DNA from: Cryptomeria japonica | Lineage: Eukaryota > Streptophyta > Pinopsida > Cupressales > Cupressaceae | DNA length: 64,000 bases | Direction of reading: 5' to 3' | Assembly: GCF_030272615.1 (NCBI RefSeq) | Contig: NC_081410.1 | Span: 573,201,241 to 573,265,240 of the forward strand | Part shown: positions 10,626 through 22,100 of the stretch, in pieces | Position numbering within the stretch: position 1 is the stretch's first letter | Layout of the letters: the number at the start of each line of letters is the position of its first letter | The notes under the pieces: generated by a model | Databases searched by the model: none | What the model was told of the DNA's origin: nothing | Seen by the model: only the letters and a program-made list of their open reading frames with translations | Program-made: the position numbers and the translations under genes

Positions 10626-10885
10626 CTATCAAACAACTAAGGTCTACCCAATAAAAGATGACAAATATCCATAAGCATAATATCACACAAGACTTCATCA
10701 TGATAATTCCCAATTTTCAATTTCACCAAACATTTCTCACTTACTAACAACTTATATTTATCCTGAATCCATTCTATATGATAAGGCTTAGGGTGTTTCA
10801 ATCTTTCCACATTCAACTTATTCACCATCTCTTCTGAAATGATATTATCTAAACTACCACTATCAATAACAACTTTACAACACTT
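10626..10885 (-). pseudogene. Gypsy-A aspartic protease fragment
   Basis: On the minus strand the frame shows CCKVVIDSGSLDNI, with the D-S-G catalytic triplet intact. It continues EMVNKLNVERLKHPKPYHIEW and then CDIMLMDICHLLLGRP, the motifs that end the protease region of plant chromoviruses. The next residues, where the reverse transcriptase should begin, run straight into the integrase tail at about 10625, marking the deletion junction. Confidence 0.78.
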
Positions 10886-11049
10886 ATCGAATCCCTAACA
10901 TCTGGTTTTGAACAAATTCTTCCTCTGCAAGGGCTCTTCATCTCTCCCGATATGACACAAATCTCTCCTCATCGTCAACAGTTCTCCATTTTTTGATTTA
11001 TTATCTGATTCGATGAGTTTTTCTTTCACCACTGTTGCTCTTCCGATAT

Positions 11050-12100
11050 TCTCTGTCTACTTACACTTGAAAGAACTATGCCCTTCTCCTCCACACTTAT
11101 AGAAAGTTCCTCTAAATATTCTCTTGTCTTGTCTTCTATCATCTTTTCCAAAATTCTCATTATAGTAGTCATCTGGTTCTCTCCTTCGGTAGAAATTCCT
11201 ATCATCTTTTTGGTATGAATTACCTTCTTTGTTCACTTCTTTGTCCTTATTTTGATCTGTACAGGTTCCTCTACCTCTGATATATCCTCTTCCTCCTTGA
11301 AATATTCCCCTGGAAAACCTTCCACCTTTGCCTCTCTGTCTCTACTCATTTCTTTTGTTTAGCTTTTCTTCTACCTTCAGGGCATACTGGTAAGCCTCTT
11401 CAACACTCCATAATTTGATCGAACTGATTTCTTCTTGTATAGACACCCTCAATCCATTCAAAGATCTTGCAACTTGTTCAACTTCATCATCAACATGTCT
11501 GGATCTAATATTCAACTTGTAAAATGCTTTGGTGTATTCCTTCACACTAGATTCCTTCTATCTCAAATTCTGCAACTTCTAGAACAGATTCACTTGATAA
11601 TCAGTTGGCATTATTTTTTATTTCAACTTAGCAACCATCTGATCCCATGTCTTGATCTTCTCTTTACCTCTTCTCTGTCTCAACCTACAATTTTTCCCAC
11701 CAAAGAGATGCATGACCTTTCAACCAGGTACAAGCATATTTCACCTTTCTTTCTTCTGCAATGTTTTCAAAATCAAAATATTTCTCCATCTCCGAGATCT
11801 AATCCATTAATTCATCTGAATCCAACTTTCCATCATATTCCAGTGGGGTAAAATGAGGTTTAGTATTCTCCCTACTCAAAACCCTCAAAAACCTTTCCTC
11901 ATCCAGATCAATCACAGTGGGTTTACTTGTTCTGCCAGGGCTTCTTCTCCTTCATCTTCACTTACATCTTCAACGTGTCGACCTCTTCTCTAAGTTGTCT
12001 CGATGGATTCCAACTGGGCTGCTATTCCTCACAACATTTCCATCTCAGTAGGGTTTGCATTCCCATGTGCTCCACCATTCCTAGTTCCTCTTCGTGCCAT
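11050..12100 (-). pseudogene. Gypsy-A gag, broken
   Basis: A minus-strand ATG at 12100 begins MARRGTRNGGAHGNANPTEM, a plausible gag start 93 bp inside the 5' LTR primer site. Many stops follow, but the capsid-like segment YTKAFYKLNIRSRHVDDEVE to SVEEAYQYALKVEEKLNKR (11545-11342) is readable. Near 11085 a zinc knuckle survives as YKCGGEGHSSFKC with its first Cys lost. Gag would form the virus-like particle and package the RNA. This copy is clearly inactive. Confidence 0.72.
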
Positions 12101-12195
12101 CTTTATGCCAGTCCTCTGCAGCCACAGGTCGGATCCATAGTACACCACCCTACAACAAAATTCTCAGGACAAGGCAACCTCAGGAATGAAAACTT

Positions 12196-12207
12196 ATTCT
12201 TATACCA
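12196..12207 (-). promoter_or_regulatory. Gypsy-A primer-binding site
   Basis: On the minus strand TGGTATAAGAAT follows the end of the right LTR after two bases. Its first six or so bases match the 3' end of initiator tRNA-Met (TGGTATCAGAGC), the usual primer for these elements; the rest has diverged. It fixes the right LTR as the 5' one. Confidence 0.6.
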
Positions 12208-12209
12208 CT

Positions 12210-12764
12210 TGAAGTAGTCACCGGCTAGGAGGGACCTCAAAGAGATCAGTCTAGACAGGATAGCATGAGTAAACACAATAGAAAGAAAAGGAAATGATGG
12301 AGGCAATGTAGAACAGATTTAATTATAACATGAAAACTGATTACAACCAACCGGTAATAACCGAGTTACAGAAACTCGCTCACACGCCTGCTTAAACATG
12401 CTCAAAATATAGAACATGTCACAATCGGGACCTCAAATCTTAAGATCTATCTTCTATGCTCAGTCTAACTTCTTGGTTACATTCTAAGTCTAGGCAATGG
12501 GTAATAGGAAACTGTCAACCGGTAACAGGAAATTGTCTCAGAAACTGGTAGCAATAACTTGCCAGAAAAAGATCTAAATGCTCCATGGTTTGGGAATAAG
12601 GAAGATGATCAAGTCTTCAAGTAAAATCCAACTCCACGGGTTTTGGTGAGACAAATCCAGCATATATAGAAAGAAATGTTGAAACTGCAAACAAAAAACA
12701 AAACAAAAAGGAAATTTTTTTGGTTGATACAAGATTGCTATGAACTAGGGATGCTCCTGCATCA
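12210..12764 (-). repeat. Gypsy-A 5' LTR, with internal deletion
   Basis: This 555-bp repeat matches the two ends of the 9291-10072 LTR but lacks about 230 bp from its middle. It starts TGAAGTAG on the plus strand and ends CTGCATCA. Directly beyond 12764 the sequence becomes Copia-1 LTR. Confidence 0.85.
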
Positions 12765-13701
12765 ACTTGCAATCAAGCCAACCGCCTAGAGGACACTCAT
12801 CAACACAAAATAGAAGTCGCACTGACTTACTTAATCATCAAACTACAATACAAAGGAAATAACCTGTGGAAATAGCATCTCCTAATGCTTGGTTACAGTT
12901 CCAGTTAAGCACAGTTGTCTGCCCTGCAACACCAAACTCTCCACAACACTTCGCTGAATGATATATCCTTGTTCGCACATTTACCTCTCTCTGATAATAC
13001 AGACAAAAATAAACGACACCAAAATTACATAAGCATATCTCCTATATATACAAATCATCAACCTTGATAATAGGGTCAGCTAAACCCTCAACCCTGAAAT
13101 CATAATTACAAAGATTACATTACATGATACAAAGATCAACCACCAAACCAATATAATGATTTACATTACATAGCATGGACCTAAATCAATTTCCCAAACA
13201 ATTACATCCATCCAAAATCCTGTCAAGATCAACTACAACACGTTACACCAACTAGGAAACACCCTTAGTGTCAATAACATAGAATATCCTACCAGACACA
13301 AATAGGATCACCAAATCTTCACGCTAGCCAATGTGAAGCCACAAAACAATTGGGGCATGATCAAGAACACCTTTATCATGTTAAGAACCATTTCTAGAAG
13401 CCGCATCAAAACCACTTAACTATTTCATCAAATATCACCAATCGAGACCAAGAACATCAACCGACAGTCTAGAACATATTCAATAGCTTCCGGAGCACCA
13501 AATCATGAACCAAGTGAATATGACATACATATAATCATCATGAATATCCTTCCAAAATTGAATCCAACAATCTAAACATACTTGAGCAGAATCTCTGATA
13601 ACCTCTGCCAAAATCATGTCCAACCGGAGCAGGTCAGCAACCAACCAGAGCAATGTTGACATCAATGACAACACATAATCAATTCCTTCATATTAACAAC
13701 A
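12765..13701 (-). repeat. Copia-1 3' LTR, outer end missing
   Basis: This matches 18488-19421 base for base with scattered differences, for example the shared phrases CTCCACAACA and TCTCCTATATATA. It ends AACAACA next to the polypurine tract. The outer 261 bp are absent where Gypsy-A begins, so no target-site duplication can be checked. Confidence 0.85.
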
Positions 13702-13713
13702 ATCTCCCCCTTT
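13702..13713 (-). promoter_or_regulatory. Copia-1 polypurine tract
   Basis: On the minus strand AAAGGGGGAGAT lies directly before the 3' LTR. It would prime plus-strand DNA synthesis. A second similar purine run (about 13830-13842) lies further upstream, as in the other copia elements of this window. Confidence 0.8.
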
Positions 13714-13971
13714 GGCATTGATGGCAACACTGAATGTGAAAAACATCCAACTACCAAGGAATGCCAACAATCTCCAAGAAACTATCTTCCCCATGCTGGA
13801 ATATGTTTTAATGTTTTTCACATGGACATCTCCCCCCCTTTGACATCAATGTCGAAGGGATGATGCCAAGGTATTTAAGCAATCAGCTAACTACTCCTCC
13901 TGAGTAGTATCACCATCTCATCAACCCGGATTAGAAGATATTTTTGATAATCTCACCAGATTGATGCATCT

Positions 13972-16900
13972 TTAAGTCTCTTCCGAAGGGGTGGTGACCC
14001 CTAATTGATTTATGAGATATTCAAAAGTATCTTTAGACAATGGTTTTGTTAGAATATCTGCATTCTGTTCTTGAGTGGGCACATATACCAATCTGACTTC
14101 CTTTTCTTCAACCTTTTCTTTCAAGAAATTATATCTTATAGATGTGTTTGGATTTGGAATGAAATATCGAAGTCTTTGACATATCAATAGCAGTTGTATT
14201 ATCACAATGAATAAGAATAGGCTCATGATAAATTATTCTTATATCCTTCAACATTTGCTTCATCCATAAGATCTGAGTACAATTTGTTTCTACAACTACA
14301 TATTTGGCTTCAGTAGTAGATAATGAAGTGCATGATTGTTTTTTGCTAAGCCATGAGACTAATTTCTTCCCAAGAAAGAATGTACCACCTGTAGTGGTCT
14401 TCTGATAATCAACATTTCTTGCCAATATGAGTCTGTATAGGAACATAATCTAAAATCATCATCTTTTGGATACCATAACCCATAATTTGTTGTTCCTTTC
14501 AAATATTTGAATATCCTTTTAACTGCAATTTCATGATTTTCTCTTGGATCAGACTGAAATCTAGAAGCAATGCAAACAACATTCATTATATCCGGTCTGG
14601 TCCGAGTTAAGTATTGTAGTCCACCAATCATTGATTTGTATCTAGTTGAGTTCACTATAGGAGATTCATCTTTCTTTGATAGTTTGCATCCGGTTATCAT
14701 AGGGGTTCCAACTGGTTTTGAGTTTTCAAGTCCAAATTTCTTTAGCAATTCTTTCACATATTTAGTTTGACAAATGAAAATACCTTTATCAGTCTGAGTG
14801 ATCTGCAGACCTAATAAAAATTTCATCTCACCAATCATAGACATTTCAAATTCAATCTTCATTTTATCAACAAATGTCATGCATAGATTTTATTCTCCTC
14901 CAAAATGATATCATCAACAAAGACTTCAATGATCAATATGTCATCATGCTCAATATTATAATATAAGTTGCTATCAACATTACCTTTGCTAAATCCAAGC
15001 TTCAAAAGATGTTTATCCAATCTAGCATACCAGGCTCTAGGGGTTTGTTTCAATCCATATAAGGCTTTCCTCAATCTGCAAACCATGTCCTTGTCCTCTA
15101 ATAGTGAAAATCCATCAGGCTACTCAATGTAGATTTCTTCTTCAAGATCCCCATTTAGGAATGCACATTTGACATCCATTTGATATACCTTGTAGTTCTT
15201 GTGTGCAACATAGGCAAGAAATAGTCTTACTACTTCAATCCTTGCAACCAGAGCATAAGTTTCATCATAATCAATTCCTTCTTGTTGTGAGTATCCTTTG
15301 CAAACCAATCTAGCTTTGTTTATTACAACCTATCATTCTTCATTTAATTTGTTTCTGAATACCCATTTAGTTCCAATTTCATTTTTATCTTTAGGCCTAG
15401 AAACCAATTCCCATGTGTTATTATTTTCTATTTGATTTAATTCCTCTTCCATTGCTTTCATCCAATTCTCATCTTTACATGCTTTAATAATTCATTTCGG
15501 TTCAATTTGAAAGATTAAACATACCTCTTCAACAACTAACCTTCTTCTTGTCATGACACATTTTCCCTTATCTCCAATGATCTCATCTTCAAAATGATTC
15601 AACTTTGCATACATGGGAGTCTTTGGATTATCTTGACTTTTTGACTTTTTATACTCTTCAACAGTTACTGTGGAATTTTCTGATGTTACCGGAGCAACTG
15701 GATCAATGCTCTGATCTGATTCTTGCATTACTGGTTCTGATCTAACAATCTCATCTTCTAGTTCATAGTTATATGATCTGATCTGATTGTTGCTTTGCTC
15801 ATCCACTTTGATATTTGTGCTTTCCACTATCCTTTGTAATATTTTGTTAAAGCATCTATATGCTTTTCTCTAAGTAGAATAACCTAAGAATATTCCTTCA
15901 TCACATCTAGGATCAAATGTCCCTATTCCATCATCTCTTCTCATATAGCACGGACTTCCAAAAATTCTGAAATACTTGATAGTAGGAGTATGACCGAACC
16001 ATAATTATAAGGATTCTTACCGGTATCACCTTTTATGTGTATTCTATTGAAAGTGTAGACAATAGTATTGACAACTTCTCTCCAATAAATATTAGGCAAT
16101 TTGGCTTCCATCATCATTGTCCTTGTAGCATCTAAGATAGTTTTGTTCTATCTTTCCACTACTCCATTCTGTTGTGGAGTTCTAGCTGCAGATAATTGTC
16201 TTCTAATTCCATATTTGTCACAAAAATTGTTGAATTCACCACCTTGATTTGATCTTAAGCATTTTATCTTCAATCATGTTTCCATCTCAACCATAGCTTT
16301 GAATAATTTGAATTTGTCAAGGGCTTCTAGTTTTTCTTTGAAAAATGCAACCCACATCATTCTAGAGTAATCATCAATAAGCAACATAAAGTATCTATCT
16401 CCTTGAAAGCTTTTAGTCCTTGTTGGACCACATAGATCAGTATGAATAAGATCAAGAATTTCATTAGATTTATCATGTATGCTTTTGAAAGAAGTTCTGA
16501 CTTGATTACCCACTTGACATTCTCTACATATCAGATTATGAGGCTTGATGATCTTGGGAAAATATCTAACAACCTTGGCTAAACTGATATTTTCTATTAA
16601 ATCAAAATTCATAAGACACATCCTTTTATGCCATAGCCAACTTTCATCAATCTGAGAAATCAAGAAATTCTTCTCACTAGAATTCAAATGAAATATATTT
16701 CCTTTGTCTGAGTTCCAGATGCAATTTCCAATCCAGATCTATTGATAATCTTGCATTTTCCATCTTTGAATTGCAAATGAAATCCTCTATCCACCATCTG
16801 TCTCACACTCAAGAGATTATGCTTCAAACCTTCAACATAATAAAAATTGTCAGTATTGTTCTTACCATCCAAGGATATTACCTTTTCCTTTGATCTTGCA

Positions 16901-17060
16901 TGCCTTGTTGTCTCCAAATCTGACTTATCCACCATCAAATTATTGCAGAGTTAGAAATTTCCTCTGATCACCAGTCATGTGGTGTGAGAAACCATTATCT
17001 ATAACCCATTCATCTTTCTCTTCAATTTTAGCAGCTAGAGCTTTCTCCTCAGTATCATTG
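13972..17060 (-). pseudogene. Copia-1 pol (protease, integrase, reverse transcriptase, RNase H), broken
   Basis: Protease at about 17030-16960 reads VIDNGFSHHMTGD: the catalytic D-S-G is now D-N-G. Integrase (about 16690-16130) keeps WLWHKRMC and CRECQVG, but the second His of the zinc finger is Leu. HTDLCGPT is intact, the second catalytic Asp is Asn (LRSNQGGEF), and PQQNGVVER remains. Reverse transcriptase (about 15310-14880) shows [28 protein letters not shown] and the active-site block EVFVDDII, followed by the connection region to about 14500. RNase H (about 14450-13975) shows KQSCTSLSTTEAKYV and the closing DILTKPLS. Stops occur between and within all domains, so no full polyprotein can be made. 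Confidence 0.88.
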
Positions 17061-17099
17061 AAATGTTCTAGAGATTCATCCTTGATAGAAATAAAGACC

Positions 17100-18171
17100 T
17101 AATCTTTTCCACTACCTGAGCTTCTATTACCGGATCCACTTACAGGTTCACCATCATCAGAATCATCAGTAATACCAAAATCATCATCACCAGCATAGTA
17201 ACATGATTTGTCCTTATTCTTTCTATATTTAGGTTTGATCTGATATTCCAGATTAGGTTTATAATTCCTCAAAAATCTTTCATGATTCCTTTCATCTCTT
17301 TCAAGACATATAGAAGCAAAATGACCAATCTTATTGCATGAAAAACATTTGAATGGAACTTTTCCTTCATACTTCCAACCGGTCCTTTAGGGATTCTTCT
17401 GAAAATTAGGGCTTCCAATTCTTCAAGTTCTTTGTTCTCTCTTTCAATGTCTTCCATCTCTTTAGCATATAACTCTTTCCAATCTATCTTCTTCTTACCG
17501 GAGGTAGATGCTTTAAATGCAGTTTCTGTTTTAGTAGCATTGTGATCTCCAAGCTCTTCAAGTTCAAAGGCAATCAATTTCCCAAGTAATGTATGTTTGG
17601 TAACAGTGGTATTTGACATTGTCCAAAGTTCATTTATTGCAGTAGCTTTCATTTTGTAAGCCGAAGGTAAAACTCTTAGAATTTTTGAAACGATCTCATC
17701 CTCATTAATTGTTCCACCGCAACGTTTGATTCCCATGTCAATCTCATTCACTCTATCCAGGAAAGAACTTATCTTTTCATCTTCTTCCATCTTCAAATTT
17801 TCATATCTCACCCAGTAACCTTCAAGTTTTGCAATCTTTACTACTTGGTCTCCTTCATATAGAGTGTCAAGATTCAACCAGATCTGCTTTGCATTTTCCA
17901 TCTCTATGACATTCAATAGTTTTTCATCTGATAGGGTACTTAACAATGGTTCTTTTTCTCTAACATCATTATCAACATTCTTCTCTTCATCAATAGGTGT
18001 CGAAGTTCCAGAACTAGGATCATGAGGTGTATAACCTTTTTCTGTTATCTCCCATATCTCAGCTCCAAGACATCTCAGATGAATCTTCATTCACTCCTAT
18101 AATTTGTAATTTGTACCATCAAATCCAGGACTCTCCTTCCAATAGAAATTAGTTGAAGAACTTGATTCCAT
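17100..18171 (-). pseudogene. Copia-1 gag, broken
   Basis: An ATG at 18171 begins MESSSSTNFYWKESPGFDGT, but a TAG soon follows. The 273-codon frame below it holds the capsid-like gag region (IWLNLDTLYEGDQVVKIAKL to ALEELEALIFRRIPKGPVG). A frameshift near 17370 then throws the zinc knuckle CFSCNKIGHFASIC into another frame, at about 17350-17300. Gag forms the particle in intact copies. It lies 40 bp inside the primer-binding site. Confidence 0.83.
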
Positions 18172-18212
18172 TAGATCTCCTCAAGTGGTTAGGATTTTGC
18201 TAAGAGGAACTT

Positions 18213-18224
18213 GCTCTGATACCA
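18213..18224 (-). promoter_or_regulatory. Copia-1 primer-binding site
   Basis: The plus-strand sequence GCTCTGATACCA equals the 3' end of plant initiator tRNA-Met, so the minus strand is a perfect 12-base primer site. It lies two bases from the LTR end. Confidence 0.9.
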
Positions 18225-18226
18225 GT

Positions 18227-19421
18227 TGATAGAATGAATTGGAGGAAAATTGAGAGGGGGGGTGAATCAATTTTTCATAAGTTAAACAATTAATGCAGAT
18301 TATAAACCTACTACCGGAGAAAAATGAAAATAGGATTGTGAAAGATAAAGCATGAGAGTACACAACACACAACACCAATATTTTAACATGGAAAACCTGG
18401 TGAAGGGAAAAACCATGGTGGGAAACCCTACCCACAATCAGATAATACTTTTGTAGTAGTATGTGAAAATATTACAATGGGGATTGCACTTGCAATCAGG
18501 CTAACCACCTAAAGGACACTCTTGAATACAAAAGAGAAGTCTCACTGACTTACTTAATCATCAAACTACAATCCAGAGGAAATGAACCATGGAAATAACA
18601 TTTCCTAATGCTTGGTTATAGTTTTGATTAAGCACAGTTGTCTGCCCTGCAACACCAAACTCTCCACAACATTTTGCTAAATGATATATCCTTGTTCACA
18701 CATTTGCCTCTCTCTAATAATGTAAACAAAAATACTGACACCAAAATTACATAAGCATATCTCCTATATATATAAATCATCAACCTTGATAACAAGGTCG
18801 GCTAAACCCTCAATCCTCAACTCATAATTACAAATATTGCATTACACAATACAAAGATTAACCATCAGACCAATATTATGATTTACATTACATAGAATGG
18901 ACCTAATTCAAATTCCCAAATAATTACATCCACCCAGAATCCCACCAAGATCAACCGCAATACGTTACACCAACTGAGAAAAATCATCAGTGTCAATAAC
19001 ACAAAATATCCTACCAGGCCCAAATAGGATCACCAAATCTTCACACTAGCCAATGTGAAGCCACCAAACAATTGGGACATGGTTAAGAACACCTTTAGCA
19101 CGTTAAGAACCATTTCTAGAAGCCGTGTCAAAACCACTTAACCATTTCATCAAATATTACCAACTGGGACCAAGAACATCAACTGACAGTCTATAACATA
19201 ATCAATAGCTTCTAGAGCACCAAATCATGAACCAACTGAATATGACATACATATAATCATCATGAATACTTTCAAAACCAAATCCAACTTTCTGAATATA
19301 CTGGAGCAGAATCTCTGATAACCTCTGCCAAAACCATGTCCAACTTGAGCAGGTCAACAACCAACCATAGTAGTGTTGACATCAATGACAACATATAATC
19401 AATTAATGCATATTTCCAACA
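18227..19421 (-). repeat. Copia-1 5' LTR
   Basis: The 1195-bp LTR starts TGATAGAATG and ends CCAACA on the plus strand. It contains the conserved block ending in GGGAAAAACCATGGTGGG (about 18408-18425), also present in the other minus-strand copia LTRs here. Confidence 0.88.
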
Positions 19422-20820
19422 AGCTCATCTCTTGGAACATAATGATTGTAAAAAGTTCACAAAATGAATTTTGCACAAAAGTTTTCAAAATGCATTGAAT
19501 TAATGAAGCTCTATAAACTATATGTTAACATTGCAAGTTTTGTTTGTGTGTTGAATGCACACACAACCTCACATACTTAGTGGATAAGAGATACACACTA
19601 TAATCACATGAAACATGGAAGAAAAGATGATGCATATCAGTTTTTTTACAAGAAGCCTCACAAAGATATCATCCGATGAATTGCAATCATTGAGGTCACT
19701 ACACAAAATTGATGTTTTGAGTAGATTTAAATAAATAAGATTTTTTTAAAAGTGAATGACACAAAGACATGTATATAAAATAAGAACCACAGACAATGTT
19801 TTTTGAATTTTCTCATAAGATGCCTCAAAAAATGTGGTCTTACCATGTGGATGTTGTTAAAGAAGTCTTTCAGAAGAATTTGGCTATGTATTTGACTATA
19901 CAAATTATTGGTTTTGTCAACACTATTGATCTATTCACCCTTGAACATTTTGTATGGACTCATAGGACCATCTAAGGTAGTATTAAAATAAAGTTTGTGA
20001 AAGTAAAAAGGGGAAAGATTAAATTAGGGCAAGAGTATCATAATGCTATTTGCATTGAAGAATTTATATGTCAGAGTTAAATATTATGGGGATAATTCAC
20101 CCAAGTGAAGATATTTGATTAAAATGAATGATGTAGATAATGAAATGTTTGCACTTAAATATGAAAGGGAAGAAATATAATGAATATTTGTTTTCACTTA
20201 TGTGAGGATCTAGGGTGAGTAAAAATATAAATGTAGATGAATGATGAGCAAAAAGGAGCATATATGAATTGTTTTCATAAATGGGTAAAATTATAAGAAA
20301 GAGGCATGCGTAAAATTGATTTAAGAGATTTTCTTTTGAGGGATTAAAATGTAAAATAAAGTTGTGATTTTTTTATCAATTACATAATCTCATCTAGAAG
20401 TAAAAATATTTTACAAAATATGCTGAATAAGTTTAGTGCAAAGGACCTCATTTGTGAAAGTTATTTTAATAAGTGTCATGTAGTGGCTAGTACCTGCCTT
20501 TTTAGTGTTGTAATTTAATTATTTAATAGTTATAACCATAATAATTATTAAATCTTACTTTTAACTTTAATGATAATTATAATATTAAATAATAACTAAA
20601 ATTATAATTATAATTTAATTATTATAAAAAGTTAAGATTATAATTCATTATTAAGTGTATAATAATGTTGTCTTTGGATATGTAGTGTCACGGTTTAAAC
20701 ACTTCATTGGTGAAGCGACCACTAGCTTCTATTTTACATTAGGGGTTTTTACTACTCAAATTACAGAAATTGTTTTTCTTCAATCTTATTGGCTCAAATA
20801 ATTTGCATCTTATTACCAGG
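19422..20820. other. AT-rich non-coding stretch
   Basis: No gene or transposon is recognisable. Every frame is broken by stops, and I could not match any peptide to a family. From about 20505 the sequence becomes extremely AT-rich, with runs of TAATTAT and TATAATTAT. Confidence 0.4.
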
Positions 20821-20984
20821 GATCATCTTATTAAAATTATATTATATTATTGATTTAGTTTTTATTGTTTTGTTATTGCACACATACACTTAATCATAAT
20901 TTTGCAAAGAATAATCAATTTAGAAAGATTAAAAAAACATACACTAATATTTTATTTTATTATTTAAAAAATTCATATATATAT

Positions 20985-21714
20985 ATATATATATTAAATC
21001 TTTAATTTTAGAAATTTTTAAGTATATCAACATATGCATAGTTAAAATATTAGTATTTGTTTTTAGAGTTGAATTTAGCATTGTAAATTCTCTTATCAAT
21101 AAAGAACCTGGACATGGACATTAAATAGATCATGATGATTTATTAAAATTTTATTTTCATAAACTTAAAATTCTGGTAAAAGTATTTTAATATTTTACTT
21201 TTGTAAATTCTCCATCTTGTCAACAAAGAATCTCAACATTGAATAGATTATGGAGATATGTTATTAGCATGCCTTTTCTCAATCTTAAAATTATGTAATA
21301 GTATTTTAAATTTAGAAGATGTGTTTTTTGGATTTGATTTCTATAATAGCTTTAATTAAGTGAAAATATATTGAAAAAAAAATCTTTCTCAAATATTTTT
21401 TAATTTAAATTATTATATTAGTTATTACATTTATGATGTTAGATTATTTGTTTTGTTACTACACACATACACTTATTGATACAAAGAATAATCAATTTAC
21501 AAAAAAATTCATATATATATGTGCTTATGTATATGCATATATATAAATATATATATGTGTATATATGTATATGTATATTATATGTATTAACATACATACA
21601 TACATACATACATACATACATACATACATGTATGTATGTATGTATATTCAATGTAATGTGTGTGTGTACATATACATATACATATACATATACACATGTA
21701 TACATATACATATG

Positions 21715-21766
<52 letters not shown>

Positions 21767-22100
21767 CACACACACACACACACATACACACACACACACA
21801 CACCTCCATAATGTATTCAATGTTTATATTCTTTCTTGACAAGATGGAGAATTTACAAAGGTAAAAGATTAAAATACTTTTACCATAATTTTAAGTTTGT
21901 GAAAAGACAATTGTAATAAATCTTCATGGTCTATTTAATGTTCAGGTTCTTTCTTGATAAGATAATTTACAATGCTAAGTTCAACTCTAACAAACAAATA
22001 CTAATATTTTAACTATTCATATGTTGATATACTTAAAAATAGCTATTGAAATGTATTTTATTGTCACTTTCTAAAATTTAATATATATATATATATATAG
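20985..22100. repeat. Large inverted repeat with microsatellite spacer
   Basis: The segment at about 20985-21256 reappears as its reverse complement at about 21804-22100. The inner arms share TGTAAATTCTCCATCTTGTC, and further out both hold AAGTATATCAACATATG and AAAATATTAGTATTTGTTT. Both arms end outward in a run of TA. Arm length is about 270-290 bp, with point differences and small gaps. The spacer (21257-21803) contains a partial direct copy (about 21420-21520) of the sequence just outside the left arm (about 20860-20990), then the microsatellite. It resembles a foldback or a decayed inverted-repeat transposon, with no coding content. Confidence 0.82.
21510..21803. repeat. Compound TA / CATA / TATG / CA microsatellite
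   Basis: The run consists of TATATG and TA steps, then about eleven CATA units, TATG units, a TGTG stretch, many CATATA units and a final (CA)n. CATA followed by TATG is self-complementary. All open frames across it on both strands are repeat translations (Tyr/Ile/His or Cys/Val) and not genes. Confidence 0.93.

Larger units (their letters stand above)
9291..12764 (-). mobile_element. Gypsy-A: internally deleted Ty3/gypsy chromovirus with both LTRs
   Basis: Two direct repeats (9291-10072 and 12210-12764) bound a 2.1-kb interior read on the minus strand. The repeats begin TGATGCAG (TGAAGTAG in the right copy) and end CTGCATCA, making proper short inverted ends. Inside are gag, an aspartic protease, and then directly the C-terminal integrase tail with a chromodomain. 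Reverse transcriptase, RNase H and the integrase core are gone. A primer-binding site adjoins the right LTR, so that is the 5' LTR. No target-site duplication is seen (AAAAT on the left, ACTTG on the right). The right flank is the middle of the Copia-1 LTR, so Gypsy-A lies against or within a truncated Copia-1. Confidence 0.88.
12765..19421 (-). mobile_element. Copia-1: Ty1/copia element, 3' LTR truncated
   Basis: The element has two LTRs, gag, and pol in copia order (protease, integrase, reverse transcriptase, RNase H), all on the minus strand. The right (5') LTR is full, 18227-19421. The left (3') LTR starts abruptly at 12765, lacking about 261 bp that correspond to 18227-18487, and abuts Gypsy-A. 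A primer site matching initiator tRNA-Met and a polypurine tract sit in the expected places. Stops, frameshifts and lost catalytic residues show it is dead. Confidence 0.9.

Noticed and set aside
21590-21640. Regular short repeats reminiscent of an array such as CRISPR
   Set aside because: They are continuous 4-bp CATA and TATG units with no spacers, in a eukaryotic genome.
21439-21864. Five overlapping open frames of 64-120 codons
   Set aside because: All are translations of the CATA, TATG and CA microsatellite on both strands.
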